Shown: piece by piece, positions 34,819-43,448 of the stretch
Numbering within the stretch: the stretch's first letter is position 1
Layout: the number at the start of each line of letters is the position of its first letter
Assembly (NCBI RefSeq): GCF_020012125.1
Contig: NZ_JAIFAG010000001.1
Span: forward strand, 2,852,001 to 2,916,000
Direction: 5' to 3'
DNA from: Hymenobacter psoromatis
GTDB taxonomy: Bacteria; Bacteroidota; Bacteroidia; Cytophagales; Hymenobacteraceae
Length of the DNA stretch: 64,000 bases
The notes under the pieces: generated by a model
The model's database searches: none
What the model was told of the DNA's origin: nothing
Seen by the model: the letters and a program-made list of their open reading frames with translations, nothing else
Position numbers and translations under genes: made by a program

Positions 34819-36024
34819 TCACGCGCTGGCCGCGGCCCTACCCCGCTGCTGCTGGCCCAGCCGGTGGCCCCGGTAGCCCTTAATGGCCAGCGGCAGCCAG
34901 CCCAGCACCGGAATGAAGTAGGCCAGCACCAGCGGATTGCGCCAGAGCATTTTCCAGAATGTGCCGGGCCGGTCAAGGTGCATATCGAAGTCGCGCTCGC
35001 CATTTTTGACGTAGCGGCGCTCGAACTCGGTGAAGGCCAGCGGCCAGGCGAAGGGCAGGAAAAACGGGAAGTAGCGGCGGTTTTCCTTGATGCGCTGCCA
35101 CAGCTCGCGCCAGCGGTAGGGGTGGCGGCCGTGGGCGCGCACGGCGGCATCCAACTCGGTTTGCATTTGCCGACGCACCTGCTCGCTCAGGGCCAGGTAC
35201 TCGGGGCGGGTCAGCTCGTCGTATTTCTTATCGGTCAGCTCGGAGGGGCGGATGCGGGTGCCCATTACGAAGGTAAGCTGGGCGGGTAGGGCCAAGTAAA
35301 ATGCCCAGGGCTGGATAATAACCAGCAGTAGCAGCAGCGTGATGGGCAAAAACGGAATGCCGATTTTTTTAGTCAGCCGGTTTATCCACTCAAAGCTGTA
35401 CGCATACGGATTTAAATATTCGCCATTAATGCAATAGAAGGGCATGATATCGGTGCCGTGCTGCAAGCTCAGGCGCAACATGCTGGTGGCCAAGCGCTGC
35501 AGCTCGTACTTGCGATTGAAACCCTTGCCGATGCCCGGCACACCCTCGGGGTAAAGCATGAGGTTGTTCTCCTGGTAGAACATCATGGTCTCAAAGTTGA
35601 GCGTGGTGGCATCCACACTGCCGCACTGCTTCCAGAAATCCCGGATGAGGTAGGGATTCATCAGGGTAGTTTGCGAGAGCATCGGGGCCGAGAGCGGCCG
35701 GGGCAAATCGCGCAGGGAGCCGCGGGTGCGCAGCAGGTAGCGCCAAAAGTGCGAGAGCGAAATAATGGCATCCCAGGGGAAGGCCATGCCCGAATGGTTG
35801 GAGGCAAAAATCAGCGGCCGGTTGGGGTTGTTGGGCTGCGGCCACGGTTCAAAGCCCACCAGCCGGGTCCGAAACCACACCCGGTCGAGCAGCTGCAGGA
35901 TATTCTCATCCAGCGTTTGAGTAAATTCCTCGTGAAAATGCTCGCGGTAGATGTGTTGATTGGCCCGAATGGCGGGGGCGGGCGGGGGTAGAGAATCGGG
36001 CGTAGCGGCAGGCATGGGTGGCAA
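34819..36024 (-). CDS. Membrane glycerolipid acyltransferase (LPLAT family)
   Basis: This 401-residue protein shows the acyltransferase active-site block as NHSGMAFPWDA (His77 to Asp85), wider than the usual HX4D and like the MGAT/DGAT-type members. The substrate-binding block is LMLYPEGVPGIGKGFNRKY. It has one central hydrophobic stretch (FLPITLLLLLVIIQPWAFYL) and a C-terminal one (NPLVLAYFIPVLGWLPLAI). It probably acylates a lysophospholipid or glycerolipid at the inner membrane. The gene stands alone, with a long palindrome just upstream of its start. The precise acceptor is not known. Confidence 0.82.
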   Translation of the reverse strand: MPPMPAATPDSLPPPAPAIRANQHIYREHFHEEFTQTLDENILQLLDRVWFRTRLVGFEPWPQPNNPNRPLIFASNHSGMAFPWDAIISLSHFWRYLLRTRGSLRDLPRPLSAPMLSQTTLMNPYLIRDFWKQCGSVDATTLNFETMMFYQENNLMLYPEGVPGIGKGFNRKYELQRLATSMLRLSLQHGTDIMPFYCINGEYLNPYAYSFEWINRLTKKIGIPFLPITLLLLLVIIQPWAFYLALPAQLTFVMGTRIRPSELTDKKYDELTRPEYLALSEQVRRQMQTELDAAVRAHGRHPYRWRELWQRIKENRRYFPFFLPFAWPLAFTEFERRYVKNGERDFDMHLDRPGTFWKMLWRNPLVLAYFIPVLGWLPLAIKGYRGHRLGQQQRGRAAASA

Positions 36025-36026
36025 AT

Positions 36027-36156
36027 GTAGGGGCCGGTGGTCATTGCGAGCTTGCGCCGCAAGCGCATCAAAATAACACCCGCACGAGTCGTGCGGGTGT
36101 CATTTTGATGCGCTTGCGGTGCCGAATGCCAGCTTGCCAGGACCACCGGCCCCTAC
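36027..36156. repeat. Large hybrid palindrome (about 130 bp)
   Basis: The ends GTAGGGGCCGGTGGTC (from 36027) and GACCACCGGCCCCTAC (to 36156) pair exactly. A family B-like ATTGCGAGC stretch with poorer pairing follows, then a perfect inner part (CCGCAAGCGCATCAAAAT) and a central CACCCGCAC-GAGTC-GTGCGGGTG hairpin. It fills the gap between two genes on the minus strand and could form a long cruciform or transcript hairpin. The outer arms again contain GGGGTAG-type words. Confidence 0.85.
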
Positions 36157-36162
36157 CCCCTC

Positions 36163-37437
36163 CTAAATCTGCCGCCGCAGGCGGACGTTGGCCGTGTGCA
36201 GCTCGCCATCGGGGCGGCGTAGCAGCAGCAGCAGCACGCGGCCATCCTGCGAGTGCAGCATTCGGCTCAGGTCGGTGAGCGAGAAAACGTTAATGGGCAA
36301 GAGGTTGATGCTCACCAGCTCCTCGCCTTCGGCAATGCCAGCGGCGGCGGCGGGCGAGCCCGGCACCACGCGCTGCACCAGGTAGCGGCGGTAGTTGGGG
36401 CCAGTAGCCAGCAGGTCGAGGCCGCACATATCGTGCTCAAACGGCTCGCGCAGGGCCGGCGTGGACCGCAGCAGCAGCTGGCAGTGGGGGTAGTCGATGA
36501 CGGTGATAAAGCGCTTGAGCACCTCGTAGCCCACGCTGCCGTTGCGCAGGCGCTCGGTACCCACCAGTCGGTCGTGCACCTGCGATGAGTCGGGGAAAGA
36601 GGTGAGCACCTGCGGCAGGTGGTAGCACCCGAGCTGCACGCCCGCCACCCGCCCCAGCCAGCCGCTAATGAGCCCCGTGAGGCCGCGGCCCAGGTCGGTG
36701 CGCAGGTGCTGGGGGGGTAGGCGCAGGCGCTGGTCAGAGGTCGTTTCGAGGCTCAGGGCGTGGCCCGCGCCGGTGTCGAGCAGCAGGCGCAGCGGCAGCC
36801 CGGCTGCGCCGGGCACGGCCGGCAGCTGCTGTACCTCGGCCGTGAGGTAGGCCTTGTCGCGGTCGAGTACCAGGGGGATGCGAGCCCAGCGCCGGCTGCG
36901 CGGCGCGCGGTAGGTAGTGGGGTCGTGGAGCACCAGCTGGCGTTCGTCGGGCCGAATGGTAACTACGAACGAGCGAAATAAATCGGACCCGATGATGCCG
37001 TGAATGGGCATTCCCACGTAGCCCGACAGGTCGAGCACATCGCTGTTGAGCACGAGCCAGGTCATGCCGGGGGCTATTACTCCACCGTCCATATCCACGC
37101 GCACGTTGGTGGTTTCGTAGGCCCGCAGGCCGCTGTCGGTGCCGCCCACGCCCAACAGCCGGTACTCGGAGCCACGCAGCAGGCCTAGCGAAGCCGAAAG
37201 CGCGGGGTCGGTAAGCAAGCTAGTCCCCACGCCCGTATCAAGCAGAAAATTATACGGCCCGCGCCCATTGAGCAGGGCCGTAACTACTATCAGATTGCGC
37301 TGCGCAAGAAAGGATATCCGCCCCTGGTGCCGCCCGGCCCGGCTAAACTGGAAGGCAGCCGTGGGCGTTTGGGCGTGCCCTACCCCCCCGCTCAGCAGCA
37401 GCGCTGCCAGCAGCCAGCAGGCCCAGCGAGCCCGCAT
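36163..37437 (-). CDS. Exported aspartyl protease (retropepsin-like) with PDZ domain
   Basis: This protein is 424 residues long from the ATG at 37437, with a clean signal peptide (RARWACWLLAALLLSG ... GHAQ). An in-frame ATG 13 codons earlier is possible. Two retropepsin-like halves are seen in one chain: FLLDTGVGTS (Asp67) and LLLDTGAGHAL (Asp221), so it could act as a monomer with an internal pair of active-site aspartates. A C-terminal PDZ domain (about 340-420, VVPGSPAAAAGIAEGEELVS) follows. Homologous PDZ-aspartyl proteins are widespread in Bacteroidota, and their substrates are mostly unknown. Confidence 0.85.
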   Translation of the reverse strand: MRARWACWLLAALLLSGGVGHAQTPTAAFQFSRAGRHQGRISFLAQRNLIVVTALLNGRGPYNFLLDTGVGTSLLTDPALSASLGLLRGSEYRLLGVGGTDSGLRAYETTNVRVDMDGGVIAPGMTWLVLNSDVLDLSGYVGMPIHGIIGSDLFRSFVVTIRPDERQLVLHDPTTYRAPRSRRWARIPLVLDRDKAYLTAEVQQLPAVPGAAGLPLRLLLDTGAGHALSLETTSDQRLRLPPQHLRTDLGRGLTGLISGWLGRVAGVQLGCYHLPQVLTSFPDSSQVHDRLVGTERLRNGSVGYEVLKRFITVIDYPHCQLLLRSTPALREPFEHDMCGLDLLATGPNYRRYLVQRVVPGSPAAAAGIAEGEELVSINLLPINVFSLTDLSRMLHSQDGRVLLLLLRRPDGELHTANVRLRRQI

Positions 37438-37688
37438 CCAACCGAACAACGCGTGAATCTGCACGATATTCTGCACTTTAACCTAGTGAAAGGCTAAATA
37501 TACAACAAGTTAGCAGGCTACGCAAGGCCGGCACGGGCTAGGCTTTAGCCCACCTGGCTATGTGCAATAAGCAGTAGCTTGCCGGGCACGAGGCGGTTTG
37601 CTATCCAACTAATTTGGCAAGCTAAAGCTTCCCCTGCTTTGCTCCCGGCGAGCTGCACCTTGCCGCACATTTACCGGCAGGCGGAGGC

Positions 37689-38759
37689 CTAGCCTACGTT
37701 TTCCCAGGTGCCGGCGGGGTCGTAGTGCAGAGTGCCCGCGTCGATGCGCAGGGGGGCGGCCAAGTTATTGTCGTAGAGCTGGCCGGTGCCCAGGCCCTGG
37801 GCAAAATCGCCGACCGCGTACTCGCCCGTGAGCTGAGCCACGGCGTTGAGGCCGACGTTGGATTCGAGGGCCGAGGTTATCCACCAGCCAATGCCGCGGG
37901 CTTGGGCCAGGGCTATCCAGCGGCGGGTGGCGGCGTGGCCGCCCAGCAGCGTGGGCTTGAGCACGAGGTAGGGCGGGCGCACTTCCTCCAGCAAAGCTTC
38001 CTGCCGGGCGGGGTCGGTGAGGCCGATTAACTCCTCATCGAGCGCCACCGGAATGGGCGACGTGCGGCACAGTACCGCCAGCGCCGGCCACTGCCCGGCC
38101 GCAATGGGCTGCTCGATGGAGTGAATGTTAAACCGCGCCAGCGCCGCCAGCCGGGCCGGGGCTTCTGCGGGAGAAAAGGCCCCGTTGGCATCGACGCGCA
38201 GCATGAGTTGGGAGGCATCGGCCTCGGCCCGGATTTCGGCCAGCAAAGCCAGCTCGGTAGCAGAGTCGAGGCTGCCGATTTTTACTTTCAGGCAAGCGTA
38301 GCCGGCGGCCAGCTTCTGCCGGATTTGGGCGCGCATGAAGGGCGCGTCGCCCATCCACACGAGGCCGTTGATGGGCAGGCCGGCGCGGCCCTGGCTAAAG
38401 GTATTGGTATAAAGCTGATGCTGACCGCCACCGTCCAGGTCGAGCACGGCCGTTTCGAGAGCGAAGCGCAGGGCGGGCAGGGTAGGCGGCACTAGGTCGG
38501 CGGCCTCGGCTACCGTCAGGGCTGCGTGCCCTTCCTGGTTGAACTGCCGGCAGAAATCCGCCACAGTTTTTTCAAAACCAGGGCTATAGTCGAGGCTAAG
38601 CCCTGCCAGCGGTGCGGCTTCGCCCCAGCCAGTGAGGGTAGGCCGGCTGGTATCACGCAGGCCCACGTAATAAGCTACGTGCTCAGTGAGCGCCCCGCGC
38701 GAAGTGCGGGCCGGGAAGTTGAAGCGCAGCGCCCGCCGCTGGTACGTGAGAGTCAGCAT
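37689..38759 (-). CDS. menC: o-Succinylbenzoate synthase (enolase superfamily)
   Basis: This 356-residue cytosolic enzyme dehydrates SHCHC to o-succinylbenzoate in menaquinone synthesis. It has the muconate-lactonizing-type enolase fold. The residues are in order: the KVK motif (ACLKVKIGS), metal ligands Asp (RVDANGAF), Glu (IEQPI) and Asp (VALDEEL), and the second lysine (LVLKPTLLGG). The ATG at 38759 starts exactly at the family's N-terminus (LTLTYQRRALRFNFPARTSR). A longer open frame upstream runs through the KGG gene region and is not used. Because dipeptide epimerases share these residues, MenC is the best but not the only call. Other men genes are not in this window. Confidence 0.85.
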   Translation of the reverse strand: MLTLTYQRRALRFNFPARTSRGALTEHVAYYVGLRDTSRPTLTGWGEAAPLAGLSLDYSPGFEKTVADFCRQFNQEGHAALTVAEAADLVPPTLPALRFALETAVLDLDGGGQHQLYTNTFSQGRAGLPINGLVWMGDAPFMRAQIRQKLAAGYACLKVKIGSLDSATELALLAEIRAEADASQLMLRVDANGAFSPAEAPARLAALARFNIHSIEQPIAAGQWPALAVLCRTSPIPVALDEELIGLTDPARQEALLEEVRPPYLVLKPTLLGGHAATRRWIALAQARGIGWWITSALESNVGLNAVAQLTGEYAVGDFAQGLGTGQLYDNNLAAPLRIDAGTLHYDPAGTWENVG

Positions 38760-38841
38760 GAGCGCGCAAGGTAAGGAGGTAGGGGGGTAAGAGAGTATTA
38801 ATGCTTCGCTTTGCTCGCAATAACAACCTCCTACCCTAACG

Positions 38842-39102
38842 CTACTTACTTTTAGTGGGTCCCCGGCGGCTGATGCTACCGCCTTTGCGGCCAGCTTCGC
38901 GGGCTTCTTCGGAGGAGAAGCGGTGGCCGCGGCCACTCTCGTGCGAGGCGCGGCCGCCTTCGCTGGCGATGCGGCGCTGCTGCTCGGGCGACATGGCCGC
39001 GAAGCCACGGCGGCTTTTTTCACCCACCCGGCGGGCCGGGCGTTTGGGCGGGGTAGGCTGCATACTAAGGGGGATGATGGAATCAACGCCAAACGTATTC
39101 AT
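38842..39102 (-). CDS. KGG-motif stress-related protein
   Basis: This 86-residue basic, glycine-rich protein has repeated KGG-type motifs (RIASEGGRASHESGRGHRFS and EEAREAGRKGGSISRRG) as in GsiB/YciG-like general-stress proteins. It also has RRGFAAMSPEQQRRIA, the usual first copy. It is predicted to be disordered and hydrophilic. Such proteins accumulate in stress or stationary phase; their mechanism is unclear. It lies upstream of menC on the same strand with an 80-base gap. Confidence 0.82.
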   Translation of the reverse strand: MNTFGVDSIIPLSMQPTPPKRPARRVGEKSRRGFAAMSPEQQRRIASEGGRASHESGRGHRFSSEEAREAGRKGGSISRRGPTKSK

Positions 39103-39332
39103 AGAAGAAAACTAACGAGCTAAAAAAACACCAAAGTCGGCTGAAGCAGACCATCCTATTACCGGCTCTTGCAAACTGTATTAGTAAGCGGTAAATTCCT
39201 TTTGCTAATAAATTTCTCCCCTATTTTTAGCTGGTGGTCCCGAAGTTTGGGCCGGCGCAGCGCGGGCGCAACCCTACCCCGGCCGGCGCGGTTACAGCAG
39301 CCAGTTAGTCCGCTGGTTTTCTTCTCGTTTTT

Positions 39333-40658
39333 ATGTCGTCAACTTTTGCTTCCTTATCTGCACCGGCCGTGGCCGAAGCTGCCGCGCTCCCGGCGCACTA
39401 CCAGGCCGTGCGCGCCCAGTCGGTGGCGTTGGTGCAGCCCCTGCTGCCCGAAGACACCGTGGTGCAGCCCTCGCTCGACGTGAGCCCGCCCAAGTGGCAC
39501 CTGGCCCACACCACCTGGTTTTGGGAAACGATGCTGCTCCAACGCTTTTTACCTGACTACCAGCTCTTTCACCCCGACTACGCCTTTCTGTTCAACTCGT
39601 ACTACAACTCACTGGGCTCCAGAGTGAACCGGGCCGACCGCGGCACGCTCTCGCGCCCGCCGCTGGCCGACGTGTACCGCTACCGCACCTACGTGGATGA
39701 GCACATGGCCTGCCTCCTAAGTCAGCTAGCCGACCTACCCACCGCCGCCACCGAGCTGGTCGAGCTGGGCCTGCACCACGAGCAGCAGCACCAAGAATTA
39801 CTGGCCACCGATATCAAATACATCCTCAGTACCAACCCACTGGCTCCCGGCTATTTAAGTGAGGAACAGTTAGCAGGGAGCAGGGAGCAATTTTCAAGTG
39901 ATAATTACTCCCTGCCGGCAGCGACTTGGTTGGCGGTACCGGGCGGCATTTACGCGGTGGGGCACCAGGCAGAAGGTTTTTCGTTTGATAATGAACTGCC
40001 GGTGCACGAGGTATTAATCGCGCCGTTTGAGCTGCAAAACCGGCTCGTGACGAACGGCGATTTTCTGCAGTTTATCGAGGCGGGGGGCTACCGGCAGTTT
40101 CAGTTCTGGCTGGGCGAGGGCTGGGACCTGGCCAGCCGCGAGGGCTGGGCGGCCCCGCTCTACTGGTCGCCCACCGCTAACGGCCAGTGGCAGCGCTACG
40201 GCCCCACCGGCCTGGTACCGCTGGATTTGGCCGCGCCCGTTTCGCACGTCAGCTTTTACGAGGCCGATGCCTACGCGCAGTGGGCCGGGGCGCGCCTGCC
40301 CACCGAGGCCGAGTGGGAGGTGGCCGCCCGCCACTTCGGGGTCACGCCCGCCGGCGGCAACTGGCTCGAAACCGGCCACTTCGACCCCCTACCCCTCCCC
40401 GCCGATGCCGACCCCACCCAGTGCCACCAGCTGCTGGGCGACTGCTGGGAATGGACCTACTCGGCCTACCATCCCTACCCCGGCTACCAGCGCGCGGCCG
40501 GCGCGCTGGGCGAGTACAACGGCAAATTTATGGTTAACCAACTCGTGCTGCGCGGCGGCTCGTGCGCCACGCCTGAGAGCCACATTCGGCTCAGCTACCG
40601 CAATTTTTTTCACGCTGATAAGCGCTGGCAATTTACCGGGTTGCGGCTGGCGCGGTAA
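39333..40658 (+). CDS. egtB: Ergothioneine biosynthesis sulfoxide synthase EgtB-like protein
   Basis: This 441-residue non-haem iron enzyme of the EgtB/OvoA family forms the C-S bond between trimethylhistidine and a thiol. The N-terminal DinB-like domain carries the iron ligands His59 (LAHTTWFWE), His149 and His153 (LHHEQQHQE). The C-terminal sulfatase-modifying-factor-like domain follows (about 200-441, VPGGIYAVGH, PVSHVSFYEADAYAQWAGAR, GDCWEWTYSAY, VLRGGSCATPESHIRLSYRN). It is of normal length. The methyltransferase EgtD, often adjacent, is not found here. Bacteroidota members may use other thiols, so the product is not certain. Confidence 0.88.
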   Translation: MSSTFASLSAPAVAEAAALPAHYQAVRAQSVALVQPLLPEDTVVQPSLDVSPPKWHLAHTTWFWETMLLQRFLPDYQLFHPDYAFLFNSYYNSLGSRVNRADRGTLSRPPLADVYRYRTYVDEHMACLLSQLADLPTAATELVELGLHHEQQHQELLATDIKYILSTNPLAPGYLSEEQLAGSREQFSSDNYSLPAATWLAVPGGIYAVGHQAEGFSFDNELPVHEVLIAPFELQNRLVTNGDFLQFIEAGGYRQFQFWLGEGWDLASREGWAAPLYWSPTANGQWQRYGPTGLVPLDLAAPVSHVSFYEADAYAQWAGARLPTEAEWEVAARHFGVTPAGGNWLETGHFDPLPLPADADPTQCHQLLGDCWEWTYSAYHPYPGYQRAAGALGEYNGKFMVNQLVLRGGSCATPESHIRLSYRNFFHADKRWQFTGLRLAR

Positions 40659-40680
40659 GAAGACGCTGGGGAGAAAAGAC

Positions 40681-40780
40681 CGGTCATGCTAAGCTTGTCG
40701 AAGCATCTCTACCGCGTAAGTAATCCCTAACGTTAAGAGTTACTTGCGCGGTCGAGATGCTTCCTGCGTCAGCATGACCG
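40681..40780. repeat. Family A palindrome, imperfect right arm
   Basis: The left arm CGGTCATGCTAAGCTTGTCG continues AAGCATCTCTACCGCG. The right arm has lost several bases (GAGATGCTTCCTGCGTCAGC in place of GAGATGCTTCGACAAGCTCAGC, shown here in parts). The spacer GTAAGTAATCCCTAACGTTA is similar to that of the element at 11961. It lies between the convergent egtB and LOG genes. Confidence 0.75.
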
Positions 40781-40786
40781 TTCTTT

Positions 40787-41368
40787 TTACGTCGTACGCG
40801 GGGTCAGCCACTTCTCCACGCTGGCGGGCTGGTACTCCGCCATCGCATCCAGCAGCGCGGCGGCATCGGCGTGGTGCAGCAGCTGCGCCTGGTTTTCAGG
40901 GCGCAAAAACGCCTCAGCACGCATGTGGTCGAGCAGAGCCAGCAGCTTATCGTAGAAGCCCAGCGTGTTGAGCAGGGCTACCGGCTTGCCGTGCAGGCCG
41001 AGCTGGCCCCAGGTGAGGACTTCAAATAGCTCTTCGAGGGTGCCGAAACCGCCGGGCATAGCCACGAAGCCGTCGGCCAGGTCGGCCATAAGCAGCTTGC
41101 GCTGGTGCATGGTGTCTACCACGTGCAGCTCGGTGCAGCCCCGGTGCGCCAGCTCCTTATCGGCCAGGAAACGAGGGATGACGCCGATAACCCTACCCCC
41201 CGCGGCCAGCACGGCGTCGGCGATGATGCCCATCAGGCCCACCCGGCCGCCGCCGTATACCAGCGTGAGGCCGCGCCGGGCCAGCTCACGGCCCATTGCC
41301 TGGGCCTGCTGCGTGTACATTTCCTGGTTGCCGCTGCTGGAGCCGCAGTAGACTGCTACGCTTTTCAT
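40787..41368 (-). CDS. LOG-family (TIGR00730) nucleotide phosphoribohydrolase
   Basis: This protein is 193 residues long from the ATG at 41368 (MKSVAVYCGSSSG). It has the Rossmann-like fold with the family signature MPGGFGTLEELFEV and LTLVYGGGRVGLMGIIADAV. Members hydrolyse the N-glycosidic bond of nucleoside or cytokinin 5'-monophosphates, giving the free base and ribose phosphate; many bacterial copies are annotated as cytokinin-activating or as putative lysine decarboxylases from older work. The 15 extra upstream codons approach the adjacent palindrome and are not used. It is located between two family A palindromes. Confidence 0.88.
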   Translation of the reverse strand: MKSVAVYCGSSSGNQEMYTQQAQAMGRELARRGLTLVYGGGRVGLMGIIADAVLAAGGRVIGVIPRFLADKELAHRGCTELHVVDTMHQRKLLMADLADGFVAMPGGFGTLEELFEVLTWGQLGLHGKPVALLNTLGFYDKLLALLDHMRAEAFLRPENQAQLLHHADAAALLDAMAEYQPASVEKWLTPRTT

Positions 41369-41397
41369 AAAGTCAATTACTTCGATTTTCAATAAAA

Positions 41398-41523
41398 AGA
41401 CCGTCATGCTCATCTGGCGTCCGCTTGCTGAAGCATCTCTATCGCGTAGCTAACTCTCAATTTTAAAGCTATTTGCGCGGTAGAGATGCTTCGGCAAGCG
41501 GACGCCAGATGAGCATGACGGTC
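41398..41523. repeat. Family A palindrome, about 49-bp arms
   Basis: The left arm starts AGACCGTCATGCTCATCTGG and ends GAAGCATCTCTATCGCG; the right arm is its reverse complement with a T/C difference near the inner end. The spacer contains TAACTCTCAATTTTAAAGCT. It is the longest family A copy here, with an extra GGCGTCCGCTTGC insert in both arms. It lies between the LOG gene and argS. Confidence 0.85.
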
Positions 41524-41543
41524 TTACTTTATTTCTCAACCCC

Positions 41544-43337
41544 CTACATGCGCTCAGGCACGTCAATGCCGAGCAGGCCGAGAATAGTTTTAAGGGTTTC
41601 GGCCGTTTTAGCCGAAAGGGCCACGCGGAAGGCTTTCTTCAGCGGGTCGGTTTCAGCGAAAATGGGTACTTCGGTGTAGAAGCGGTTGTAGCTTTTGGCC
41701 ACGTCGTAGGCATACTGCGCCACCACGGCGGGCGAGAGCGCGCGGGCGGCTTCGGCTACTACCCCTGCGTAGCCGGCCAGCTGCTGAATTAGCTCTTGCT
41801 CCGTGGGTTGCAGCTCGGTGAGCGAGCTGAAATCGGTGGTTTCTTCTACCCCCTGCGCCAGCACCTTGCGCCGGATGGAGGCGATGCGGGCGTAAGAATA
41901 CTGAATGAATGGCCCGGTGTCGCCTTCGAGCCGCACCGACTCGGCGGGGTTGAAGAGCATCCGCTTCTTGGGGTCCACTTTCAGCAGGTAGTATTTGAGC
42001 GCGCCCAGGCCCAGGGTGTGATAAAGCTGCTGCAATTCCTCGTCGCTGAGGCCCTCGGTTTTGCCTTTTTCGAGGGTGGCAGCCTCCGCGGCTTCTTCTA
42101 CTTCCCGCACCAGCTCGTCGGCATCGACCACGGTGCCTTCGCGGGTTTTCATTTTACCAGTAGGCAGGTCCACCATGCCGTAGCTGAGGTGGTGGATGGC
42201 GGCGGCGTAGGGCTTGCCCAGCTTGCGCAGGGTGGCTTGCAGCACCTGCATGTGGTAGTTCTGCTCGTCGGCGATGACGTAGATGCTGCTGTCGTAGCCA
42301 AAATCCTCGTACTTCAACTCGGCCGTGCCCAGGTCCTGCGTGATGTATACGCTGGTACCATCGCCGCGCAGCAGCAATTTTTCGTCGAGGCCTTCAGCCT
42401 GTAAATCAACCCAAACCGAGCCATTCTCCTTCGTAGAGAATGCACCTTTGCTTAGACCTTCCGCTACCCGCTTCTTGCCTAACAAGTAGGTACCTGACTC
42501 GTAGTAGAACTTGTCAAAATCAACGCCAATAGCCTCATAAGTCGCATTGTGACCTTCGTACACCCAGCCGTTCATCTGCCGCCAAAGAGCCACTACCTCC
42601 GCGTCGTCGGCTTCCCACTGTTGCAGCATCTGCTGAGCATCCAGCATCAGTGGGGCTTGGCGCTTGGCGATGTCAGCGGCTACGCCTTCAGCCTCTAGCT
42701 GCCGCACTTCCTCGCGGTAGTGCTTCTCGAAGAGCACGTAGTACTTGCCCACCAGGTGGTCGCCCTTAATGCCCGCGCTCTGCGGCGTTTCTCCGTGGCC
42801 AAAGCGCTGGTAGCCTAACATCGACTTGCAGATATGGATACCACGGTCGTTTACCAGATTCACTTTGGAAACCGTAGCGCCGGTGGCTTTCAGAATCTCA
42901 GCCACGCTGTAACCCAGGAAGTTATTGCGTAAATGGCCCAGGTGCAGGGGCTTGTTGGTATTGGGCGAAGAGTACTCCACTACCACGTTGCGGGGGCCGT
43001 CGAAGGGCACGGGCGCGCCGGCCGGCTGCGCGACCAGCTCGCCAAAGAGCTTCAGCCACTCGGCATCGGCAATTTCGAGGTTCAGGAAGCCTTTCACCAC
43101 GTTGAAGCCGCGCACGGCGGGCGCGTGGGCCGTCAGCCACTCGCCCAGGCCCTGACCGATGGCCTCGGGGCCTTTGCCGAAGGCTTTGGTGAGCGGAAAC
43201 GTGACGAGGGTAAAGCTGCCCGCAAAGTCTTTGCGCGTGGGCTGCAGCACGAGGCTGGCGGCGGGGATTTCCTGCCCGAATACGGCCTGGGCGGCCGCTT
43301 GCAGGGCAGTGAGGAGGGTTTGTTCTAGCTGTTGCAC
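41544..43337 (-). CDS. argS: Arginyl-tRNA synthetase
   Basis: This 597-residue class I synthetase charges tRNA-Arg in the cytosol. The N-terminal Arg-tRNA synthetase domain is present, followed by VVEYSSPNTNKPLHLGHLRN with the HIGH-type signature HLGH. The KMSK-like region is seen as GKMKTREGTVVDADEL. A C-terminal DALR anticodon-binding domain is present (SYARIASIRRKVLAQG, VAQYAYDVAKSYNRFYTEVP). It is of normal length and probably monocistronic. The start ATG at 43337 is followed by a family-typical QLEQTLLTALQAAAQAVFG. Confidence 0.95.
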   Translation of the reverse strand: MQQLEQTLLTALQAAAQAVFGQEIPAASLVLQPTRKDFAGSFTLVTFPLTKAFGKGPEAIGQGLGEWLTAHAPAVRGFNVVKGFLNLEIADAEWLKLFGELVAQPAGAPVPFDGPRNVVVEYSSPNTNKPLHLGHLRNNFLGYSVAEILKATGATVSKVNLVNDRGIHICKSMLGYQRFGHGETPQSAGIKGDHLVGKYYVLFEKHYREEVRQLEAEGVAADIAKRQAPLMLDAQQMLQQWEADDAEVVALWRQMNGWVYEGHNATYEAIGVDFDKFYYESGTYLLGKKRVAEGLSKGAFSTKENGSVWVDLQAEGLDEKLLLRGDGTSVYITQDLGTAELKYEDFGYDSSIYVIADEQNYHMQVLQATLRKLGKPYAAAIHHLSYGMVDLPTGKMKTREGTVVDADELVREVEEAAEAATLEKGKTEGLSDEELQQLYHTLGLGALKYYLLKVDPKKRMLFNPAESVRLEGDTGPFIQYSYARIASIRRKVLAQGVEETTDFSSLTELQPTEQELIQQLAGYAGVVAEAARALSPAVVAQYAYDVAKSYNRFYTEVPIFAETDPLKKAFRVALSAKTAETLKTILGLLGIDVPERM

Positions 43338-43360
43338 GAGGGCAAAGGTACGGCGGGGCC

Positions 43361-43418
43361 TTACGCGCCCTACGCGGCCGGCCGGGAACGCCGCCGGGCG
43401 CGTAGGGCGTTAGGGCGC
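43361..43418. repeat. GC-rich imperfect inverted repeat between argS and the lipase gene
   Basis: TTACGCGCCCTACGCGGCCGG and a following GCCGGGCGCGTAGGGCGTTA are near-complementary (a few mismatches) around a short loop. It lies between the divergent argS and lipase starts, so it may influence both promoters. It shares no core with families A or B. Confidence 0.5.
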
Positions 43419-43448
43419 TGGTTATTCTCCTTACCCAGCTCTTTCCGC

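Noticed and set aside
38760..39092. N-terminal extension of MenC through the KGG gene
   Set aside because: It overlaps a better gene in another frame and has no family similarity; MenC starts at 38759.
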